From positions 1 to 64,000 of the forward strand of contig JAHHHO010000015.1 of the NCBI GenBank assembly GCA_019359315.1: a stretch of DNA of 64,000 nt, in the 5' to 3' direction. Below the pieces are notes generated by a model that did not search any database, had not been told where the DNA came from, and worked only from the letters and a program-made list of their open reading frames with translations. The DNA is from Myxacorys californica WJT36-NPBG1 (GTDB taxonomy: Bacteria > Cyanobacteriota > Cyanobacteriia > Leptolyngbyales > Leptolyngbyaceae). Each line of letters begins with the position of its first letter. The stretch's first letter is position 1. Below, in pieces: positions 58,201-64,000 of the stretch. The position numbers were made by a program, and so were the translations under genes.

Positions 58201-59855
58201 GGGAAGGGTCGTCCCGGCGGGTAGCAAGTTTTATCGGAACCGCGATCGACATCACCCACCATAAACAGACCGAAGAAGCACTGCGGCAACGAGAAGCAGA
58301 ACTCCGTGTGATCACCAACACTTTGCCTGTCTTGATCTCGTTTATAGACTCAGAACAACGCTACCGCTTTAACAACCACACCTACGAAGAGTGGTTTGGT
58401 CATTCTGCCACCGAAATCTATGGCAAGCATGTACGCGAGGTCTTAGGGGAAGCGGCTTACGAGGTGATTCGTCCATATATTGAACAGGTTTTGTCAGGAC
58501 AGCAAGTCAGCTTTGAAGCTCAAGTGCCTTACGCGGTCGTTGGCACTCGTTACGTCCTGGTCACGTATGTTCCTCGCTTTGGTGTTCCTCGCTTTGGCAC
58601 TCAAGGAACAGTTGAAGGTTTTGTCGTGCTAGTCAACGACATTACCGAAGCGAAGCGTGCTGAAGCGGAGCGTGAGCAACTGCTTGCCCGTGAACAAGCC
58701 GCACGAGAGCAAGCCGTTGCTGCCAACCGCATCAAAGATGAATTCCTGGCGGTGCTATCTCACGAACTGCGCACGCCAATGAATCCGATTTTGGGCTGGT
58801 CAAAGCTACTGCGCGCTGGCAAGTTGGATGCGCTGAAAACGGCTCATGCGCTGGAGACGATCGAGCGCAACGCCAAACTGCAAACCCAACTGATTGAGGA
58901 TCTGTTGGATGTCTCTCGGATTCTGCAAGGCAAACTCAACCTCAAGATGACTCCGGTCAAGCTTGAGGCGACCCTTGAGGCAGCACTCGAAACCCTGCGA
59001 CTAGCAATAGAAGCCAAGTCAATTCAAGTTCATACCCGACTAGAGCCAATCGCCGGGCAGGTGTTAGGAGATTCTGCTCGCCTCCAGCAAGTGATCTGGA
59101 ATCTTCTATCTAATGCTGTCAAGTTTACGCCTGAAGGCGGGCGGGTAGAGATTCGGTTGAATTACACTGCTTCGCACGCTCAACTCCAAGTCAGTGATAC
59201 GGGCAGAGGCATTGTCGCATCCTTCTTGCCGCATGTGTTTGAGTACTTCCGTCAGGCAGATGGAACGACGACTCGAACGTTTGGCGGTTTGGGGTTAGGA
59301 CTCGCGATCGTGCGGCATCTGGTTGAACTGCACGGCGGCACGGTTGGGGCTGAAAGTGCCGGAGAGGGGCAGGGCGCAACCTTCACGGTTAAACTGCCTC
59401 TGCTCAAACAAGAGGAAACGATGCAAAATGAAGTGCTGTCTTCCTCGACTTCCTCACCCCATCCCCTCAGCCATCTCCGCATCTTGCTAGTCGATGATGA
59501 CACCGACACGCGAGAATTGAGTGCCTTTATTTTGAGGCAGGCGGGGGCGACCGTCACGTCCGTTGGCTCTGCGACCGCTGCTCTAGCCGCGCTGCCTCAA
59601 ACTAAACCCCATGTGCTAGTGAGCGACATTGGTATGCCAGAGATCGATGGTTATGGGTTGATTCGGCAAATTCGAGCCATGCCGCAGGGCGAGCAGATTT
59701 TAGCGATCGCGCTCACCGCCTACGCTGGAGAAATCAATGCTCACCACGCGATCGCGGCAGGGTTTCAACGGCATCTTTCTAAACCTGTAGAGCCGGAGAT
59801 GTTGATCGCCGCGATCGCGGCGTTAGCGACACAGCTTAATCGCGAGACAGACTAG
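55221..59855 (+). CDS. Hybrid sensor histidine kinase with multiple PAS and GAF domains
   Basis: The 1544-residue protein has, in order, an N-terminal PAS-like region (about 40-165), a GAF domain (175-340), five to six PAS domains (from about 355 to 1150, each ending in a DITERKQAE-type linker such as 489-497, 748-754 and 877-883), HisKA (His1181 in VLSHELRTPMNPI), HATPase (N-box NLLSNAVKF near 1294-1302, G-box FGGLGLGLAI) and a C-terminal receiver (Asp1469 in VLVSDIGMPEIDGYG, Lys1521). No transmembrane helix is apparent, so it senses cytoplasmic signals. The start is GTG 55221 after GAGAGGAAC. The likely output is phosphotransfer or the receiver itself; no DNA-binding partner is adjacent. 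Confidence 0.93.
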   Translation: MIDGGKTAEMDSLFAGEGEIRAMLRARFGGGNADGSQPSIGVVSEWTQSLRTAVSLCLGSPQPIALWWGRDYLWFYNDAYCLLEPSKHPQCLGRPGRECWAEDGNRMASLLDSVRETGASTCLEDVQRIVTRNGYAEETYFTFTYSPIQDESGGIGGVFCTCTETTKRVLSDRRLKTLRELSANTGQAETVKSACTLIVETLAQNSYDLPFALLYVVKAEGSRAYLAGTVGMEPGTIASPQQVDLATATDAWHLAQVKTTGQAHQINGLTAQLAALPGGGSEDAPDAAIVLPLRPSGPRQPVVGLLVLGISPRREFDDDYRGFFDLIASNVATVIANANAYETKITEPKLAEIALQRSEERYRAFIGQSSEAIWCFELEKPVPICCSEDEQIERFYQHGYLSECNQAMAQMYGVSSPQSLVGAKLSAFLVQSDAHNTDYLKAFIESGYRLIDAESYEVDQFGNPKVFLNNLVGVIEDGMLVRAWGTHRDITERKQAEQRLQLYASVVRNVQVGIVVWQLEDLCDCGSFRLLIANPAASAATGVDFESLIGTTMAEHFPALVQSPLVQRYAEVVQTGQAIDLGEVQYGEDGITAGTYSLKAFPLPNQCLGLAFENITLRKAIEAQLQESQRYSQQIAEAMPGILFVHDLIEQRSIYTNRQITDLLGYTSEQVQAMGSDVIPTIIHPNDLERVYAHFENFREAPEGAVLSIEYQAHHADGEWRWLYSQSVVFNRTVDGIPHQILGVSIDVSDRKQADQALRDAHVQMESALVAGEIYTWRFNILENCITVNAAFAHLFAVDPTQAATGLPLEQFINAIHEEDRPRILAAIHRTIETGEEFVSEYRVQTVTGEVRWVAARGRVEYDSQGRPVAFPGALADISDRKQVEESLRQSEARAQLAIGVGRLGTWRYDPSTNLVELDERMREIWGEPPDVVVLPLSVTMERIHPDDQARVAEAIGAALEPGGLGVYDIEYRIVWADHTERWVLANGLAQFEGEGSSRRVASFIGTAIDITHHKQTEEALRQREAELRVITNTLPVLISFIDSEQRYRFNNHTYEEWFGHSATEIYGKHVREVLGEAAYEVIRPYIEQVLSGQQVSFEAQVPYAVVGTRYVLVTYVPRFGVPRFGTQGTVEGFVVLVNDITEAKRAEAEREQLLAREQAAREQAVAANRIKDEFLAVLSHELRTPMNPILGWSKLLRAGKLDALKTAHALETIERNAKLQTQLIEDLLDVSRILQGKLNLKMTPVKLEATLEAALETLRLAIEAKSIQVHTRLEPIAGQVLGDSARLQQVIWNLLSNAVKFTPEGGRVEIRLNYTASHAQLQVSDTGRGIVASFLPHVFEYFRQADGTTTRTFGGLGLGLAIVRHLVELHGGTVGAESAGEGQGATFTVKLPLLKQEETMQNEVLSSSTSSPHPLSHLRILLVDDDTDTRELSAFILRQAGATVTSVGSATAALAALPQTKPHVLVSDIGMPEIDGYGLIRQIRAMPQGEQILAIALTAYAGEINAHHAIAAGFQRHLSKPVEPEMLIAAIAALATQLNRETD

Positions 59856-59928
59856 TTTGATGACTAGTCATCAAAGTGAATCTCGTCCTTGCTGCTCTAG
59901 ATTCTGACTTAACCGTTCCCTTAACGCT

Positions 59929-62900
59929 ATGACTGAAGCCTTGCCAAAGCCAACCTTGACGACCGCTCCGCTACCCATCAACGAGGCGGAACGGTTAAAG
60001 GCACTGCGACGATATCAAATTCTCGATACTCCGCCTGAAGCTGGCTTCGATCGCATTACGGCCTTGGCAGCACGTCTGTTTGATATGCCGATTGCCTTGG
60101 TGTCTCTGATTGATGAATCGAGGGCCTGGTTCAAGTCGTGCTATGGCTTTGACCTTCGCGAAGTCCAACGGGATGCTACCATTTGCAGCTTTGCTGTGTT
60201 GTCTAACGATGTGTTAGTGATTCCGGACACCCGCCAAGACGATCGTCTCACATGCAATCCATTCGTGCTGAATGAACCGGGACTGCGCTTCTATGCAGGC
60301 GCGCCTTTGCTCACCCAGGATGGCTATACCCTAGGCACGCTCTGTTTGCTTGATACAAAACCGCGCCCTGCCCTCACTACTGATCAACAAGCCACGCTGC
60401 TAGATCTAGCAGCAATGGTGGTCGATGAGCTAGAGCTACGGCTCGCCGCGCGTAAAATAGCCCAAATTGATGCTGCCCTGTTAGAGGTGACTCAGGGAGT
60501 CGCTGCCGTCACAGGCGAGGCGTTTTTCTACGCCCTAGTTCAACATTTCACAAAAGTTTTAGGGGCAGACTACGCCTACATTGGCTTATTAGCTGAAGAA
60601 AATTTAGACGCGATTCAAACGATCGCTGCTTGCGCCCACGATCAGATCATCGATAACTTTGCCTACTTGTTGAAAGACACTCCCTGTCAAGAGGTGATTC
60701 GGCAGCGAAAAATGTGCTGCTATCCCAAGGGTGTGCAAGCCCGCTTTCCCAATGCTCCCTTATTAAAACCGCTGAACATCGAAAGCTATATCGCCATTCC
60801 GTTTTACGACTCCATTGGCACGCCCCTAGGACTGCTAGGCGTAATGCATAGCCAACCCCTTGAAAACGTCCAGCTTGCCGAGACGTTGCTTCCCATCTTT
60901 GCGCTGCGGATTGCAACTGAGTTAGAGCGCCAGCAAACTGAGTTGGCACGGCAACAGGCGCAAAGACAGTTAGAACATCTAGTTGAGCAACGCACCGCTG
61001 AGGTCTCCAACGCCAACAAATTGCTTCAGTTAGAAATTGTTGAGCGACAGCAAGCCCAAGCCACCCTTCAGCAGGAACAAGAATTACTCCAGGCCCTGTT
61101 GGATAACGTTCAGGCAGGCATCGTAGCGTGTAATGCTGAGGGAGTTCTGACCCTATTTAACCGGGCCGCCCGAAAATTTCACGGACTGCCAGAGCAACCG
61201 CTGCCGCCAGAGCAATGGGCAGAGTACTATGATCTCTACCTGCCAGATGGCAAGACGCAGATGCCTAAAGCCGAGATTCCGCTGTTTCGCGCATTGCAAG
61301 GACTGCCGGTTGACAACGTTGAAATGGTGATTGCGCCGAAGCACGGAACCGCTCGGACGCTGCTCGCCAGTGGGCAAGCGATTCGCACAAAGCGCAACTC
61401 TGGAAGCGCAGATGCCCAAGGCGCGGTGGTCGTCATGCACGATATTACAGAGCGCAAACAAGCTGAAGCAGAATTGCTAATTTCAGATGCGGCGTTGCAG
61501 CAGATGCCAGATGCCATTTTGTTAACCGACTTAGAGGGCAAAATTCAACGCTGGCTGGGCAACGCCGAACAGATTTTTGGCTACACGGCAGCAGAAGCGA
61601 TCGGCAAACCCGTTCACTTTCTCCATCATCCCGACATCCAACCTACGATGACGGCTGAGATCATTCGGTCGATCAAGGAAACTGGAGCCTTTAGCGGTGA
61701 AATTTCCTGTCGGCGCAAAGATGGCTCGGCACTACCGATCGAAACGACTGCAAAGACGGTGTACGACGAAGCCGGGAACCCGCTCTTTTTGGTGGGCATC
61801 AACAAAGACATTACAGAGCGCAAACAAGCCGAAGCCGAACGCGCTCAACTGATTCGAGAGCAAACTGCCCGCCTAGAAGCAGAAGCCGACCAGCGGCGAT
61901 CGACATTTTTAGGGGAAGTCACGATGGCACTGGCATCCTCGCTGGAGTATGAACGCACTCTGGCAAGCGTTGCCGATTTGGTCGTGCCATTCTTTGCCGA
62001 CTGGTGCGCGGTGGATCTGTTGCAGGACAATCAATCCATTCATCGGGTAGCTGTGGCTCACTGTGATGCAGAGAAGGTGAATTTAGCCTGGGAACTGCAT
62101 CGGCGCTATCCTAGACAGCTTGATGAGGCAGAGGGAGTATCCAAAGTTTTACGAACCGGACAAGCAGAAATCGTGGTTGACATTCCAGATGCAATGTTAG
62201 AGCGGGTGGCTCACGATGCAGAACATTTGAGTCTTCTGCGCGAACTCGGTTTGAAGTCTTGCATTGTCTGCCCGCTAATAGCCCGGGGACAGATTTTAGG
62301 AGCCATTACGTTTGTGACGGCTGAATCCGATCGTCGCTACAGCGGATCAGATTTGACAATGGCAGAAGATATTGCTCACCGAGCCGCGATCGCGATCGAC
62401 AATGCTCGCCTTTTCCAAGACGCTCAGCAGGCCCAACAAGCCGCCGAAGAGTCAGCCGAGCGAGTCAACCGTCTTCAGTCTGTGACCGCTGCCCTGTCTG
62501 AGTCACTCACACCAGCCCAAGTGTCTGAAGTCATTGTGGATCAGGGCATTGCTGCCTTGGGTGCGAACTTTGCGATGATTGCCCTGCTCAACGAAACCGG
62601 CACTGAATTAGAAGTGGTTCGCGCTGTTGGGGGAACCGCCAACCAGTTTGAGGGATGGGAGCGGTTTTCTCTCAATGCCCCCATTCCCTTAGCCCAAGTC
62701 GTGCGGACTGGGGAACCGATTTGGGCGGAGCCTTCAGCCGCACGCGCAGTCCGCTATCCTCATTTAGCTAAGCACTATGCTCAGCACAATCTTGGGGCGT
62801 GGATCTCAATGCCCCTGATGGTAGAAGGTCGGGCCGTCGGCGGCATGTCTTTTGGGTTCGGCGAGCCGCAACAGTTGAATGAAGAGGATCAAGCGTTCAT

Positions 62901-64000
62901 TCTGTCGCTGGCGCAGCAGTGTGCCCAAGCGATCGCGCGCACCCATCTTTATGAAGCAGAACAAACTGCCCGCAGTCAGGCTGAAGCGGCAAACCGAGTC
63001 AAAGATGAGTTTCTCGCGGTGCTGTCTCACGAACTGCGAACGCCGCTCAACCCGATCTTGGGCTGGTCAAAGCTGCTGCGCGGCGGCAAGCTGGATGCCA
63101 CGAAAACGGCTCATGCGCTCGATACGATCGAACGGAATGCCAAAATGCAAGCGCAGCTGATTGAAGATTTGTTAGACATTTCCCGGATTCTACAAGGCAA
63201 GCTGCATCTCACGCCGACTGCCGTTGATCTGGCAGAAACCATTCAAGCGGCGATTGAAACGGTGCGATTGTCTGCGATCGCCAAATCGATTGACCTTCAG
63301 TTTGAAGAAACGGCTGATCAAACGTCTCCCGGCTCCAAGATTCAAGTTTCGGGTGATGCGGGTCGCCTCCAGCAAGTCATTTGGAACCTCCTGACCAACG
63401 CGATTAAGTTCACCCAACCCGGAGGACGAGTTGAAATCAAGCTGTTCTCAGTAGTGGGAGACCATCTCGGACACGGGACAACGGCCAAATATGCTCAAAT
63501 CACCGTGAGCGATACTGGCAAAGGCATTAACCCTGACTTTTTGCCCCATGTGTTTGATTATTTTCGTCAGGCAGATAGCACGACCACTCGAAAGTTTGGC
63601 GGATTGGGGTTGGGGCTTGCGATCGTGCGTCATCTGGTCGAACTGCACGGTGGAACAGTTCAAGCAGATAGTCTCGGCGAAGAACTGGGCGCAACCTTGA
63701 CCGTCCGGTTACCCCTGATGAAGACAGATGACTCAATCAAAGATGATGTCCCTGTCTCACGCCTCATGACTCCTGCCCCGCTGCTGACCAATCTTCGGAC
63801 GCTGGTGGTCGATGACGAGGCAGATTCTCGCGAATTGGTCGTCTTCATTCTGGAGCAGGCAGGGGCAATTGTTACCGCTGTGTCTTCCGCCGCCGAAGCA
63901 TTGCTTGTTTTTGGACAAACGAGGTTTGATGTGTTGGTCAGTGATATTGGAATGCCCGATATGAATGGCTATGCGCTGATCCAACAAATCCGCACTATGC
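59929..64000 (+). CDS. Second hybrid sensor histidine kinase, 3' end beyond the window
   Basis: At least 1357 residues from ATG 59929. Domains in order: GAF (about 20-170, RRYQILDTPPEAGFDRI, ICSFAVLSNDVLVIPDT), a second GAF-like region (185-325), a coiled linker, two PAS domains (about 390-510 and 520-640), two further GAF domains (660-820 and 845-1000), HisKA (His1034 in VLSHELRTPLNPI), HATPase (NLLTNAIKF, FGGLGLGLAIVRHL) and a receiver whose phospho-Asp is about residue 1339 (VLVSDIGMPDMNGY). The HisKA-HATPase-REC block is strongly similar to the upstream kinase. It begins 73 bp after that gene and is probably co-transcribed. Confidence 0.92.
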   Translation, partial: MTEALPKPTLTTAPLPINEAERLKALRRYQILDTPPEAGFDRITALAARLFDMPIALVSLIDESRAWFKSCYGFDLREVQRDATICSFAVLSNDVLVIPDTRQDDRLTCNPFVLNEPGLRFYAGAPLLTQDGYTLGTLCLLDTKPRPALTTDQQATLLDLAAMVVDELELRLAARKIAQIDAALLEVTQGVAAVTGEAFFYALVQHFTKVLGADYAYIGLLAEENLDAIQTIAACAHDQIIDNFAYLLKDTPCQEVIRQRKMCCYPKGVQARFPNAPLLKPLNIESYIAIPFYDSIGTPLGLLGVMHSQPLENVQLAETLLPIFALRIATELERQQTELARQQAQRQLEHLVEQRTAEVSNANKLLQLEIVERQQAQATLQQEQELLQALLDNVQAGIVACNAEGVLTLFNRAARKFHGLPEQPLPPEQWAEYYDLYLPDGKTQMPKAEIPLFRALQGLPVDNVEMVIAPKHGTARTLLASGQAIRTKRNSGSADAQGAVVVMHDITERKQAEAELLISDAALQQMPDAILLTDLEGKIQRWLGNAEQIFGYTAAEAIGKPVHFLHHPDIQPTMTAEIIRSIKETGAFSGEISCRRKDGSALPIETTAKTVYDEAGNPLFLVGINKDITERKQAEAERAQLIREQTARLEAEADQRRSTFLGEVTMALASSLEYERTLASVADLVVPFFADWCAVDLLQDNQSIHRVAVAHCDAEKVNLAWELHRRYPRQLDEAEGVSKVLRTGQAEIVVDIPDAMLERVAHDAEHLSLLRELGLKSCIVCPLIARGQILGAITFVTAESDRRYSGSDLTMAEDIAHRAAIAIDNARLFQDAQQAQQAAEESAERVNRLQSVTAALSESLTPAQVSEVIVDQGIAALGANFAMIALLNETGTELEVVRAVGGTANQFEGWERFSLNAPIPLAQVVRTGEPIWAEPSAARAVRYPHLAKHYAQHNLGAWISMPLMVEGRAVGGMSFGFGEPQQLNEEDQAFILSLAQQCAQAIARTHLYEAEQTARSQAEAANRVKDEFLAVLSHELRTPLNPILGWSKLLRGGKLDATKTAHALDTIERNAKMQAQLIEDLLDISRILQGKLHLTPTAVDLAETIQAAIETVRLSAIAKSIDLQFEETADQTSPGSKIQVSGDAGRLQQVIWNLLTNAIKFTQPGGRVEIKLFSVVGDHLGHGTTAKYAQITVSDTGKGINPDFLPHVFDYFRQADSTTTRKFGGLGLGLAIVRHLVELHGGTVQADSLGEELGATLTVRLPLMKTDDSIKDDVPVSRLMTPAPLLTNLRTLVVDDEADSRELVVFILEQAGAIVTAVSSAAEALLVFGQTRFDVLVSDIGMPDMNGYALIQQIRTM

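Noticed and set aside
1-64000. tRNA, rRNA, CRISPR arrays, insertion sequences and integrase-type attachment sites
   Set aside because: I looked for T-loop-like signatures, direct repeats with regular spacers, and transposase motifs, and found none. The 21-bp tracts are not CRISPR: their units are contiguous without unique spacers.

Overview
The window is almost certainly from a filamentous, Leptolyngbya-type cyanobacterium. The octamer GCGATCGC (HIP1) and its core recur throughout coding and non-coding DNA. Several genes are cyanobacterial or plastid-lineage specific: CyanoQ (PsbQ) of photosystem II, a high-light-inducible protein, and DUF760, DUF1825 and DUF3143 proteins. The order cdaA/uppS-lysA-rimI-clpC reads as a conserved chromosomal core. 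I saw no tRNA, rRNA, CRISPR array, prophage or intact insertion sequence; this is ordinary chromosome with a few decayed or accessory patches.

Layout. 1-3.3 kb: the tail of an unknown gene, a CHAT-protease/FGE-sulfatase fusion whose 3' end looks frameshifted, and a toxin-antitoxin pair whose PIN toxin carries an in-frame stop. 3.4-9.2 kb: a YnfA membrane protein, an iron-sulfur photolyase with an overlapping small gene, an SLH protein, and an EcsC/ion-channel pair. 9.3-12 kb: an acyltransferase, a shortened glycosyltransferase and a 1.2-kb gene-poor stretch holding a candidate structured RNA. 12-17 kb: a very large TamB-like protein. 17-31 kb: stress, metabolic and photosynthetic genes (HLIP, HD hydrolase, aldo-keto reductase, ribulokinase-like kinase, PuuE-like deacetylase, HhoA protease, CyanoQ, FAD oxidase), a caspase/legumain-like protease, an M28 peptidase and a vapBC pair.

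31-43 kb: PhzF, RlpA-like, Crp/Fnr regulator, J-domain protein, then uppS and cdaA beside lysA, facing rimI-clpC, and mscL. This block joins envelope precursor synthesis, c-di-AMP signalling, proteostasis and osmotic protection. 43-48.3 kb: a 21-bp minisatellite, a small gene coupled by ATGA to a retropepsin-like protease, lepB, a ComEA-like HhH protein and a TM2 protein. 48.3-54.7 kb: PBP1A, then tyrS-pyrF and hypothetical genes, and a family-4 uracil-DNA glycosylase. 55.2-64 kb: two very large sensor kinases in tandem with near-identical kinase cores; the second runs off the window.

Main points for follow-up: two 21-bp (two-helical-turn, seven-codon) minisatellites at separate loci, an unassigned RNA-like element near 11.3 kb, the frameshifted CHAT-FGE gene, the nonsense-interrupted toxin beside its intact antitoxin, and the coupled retropepsin-like module.
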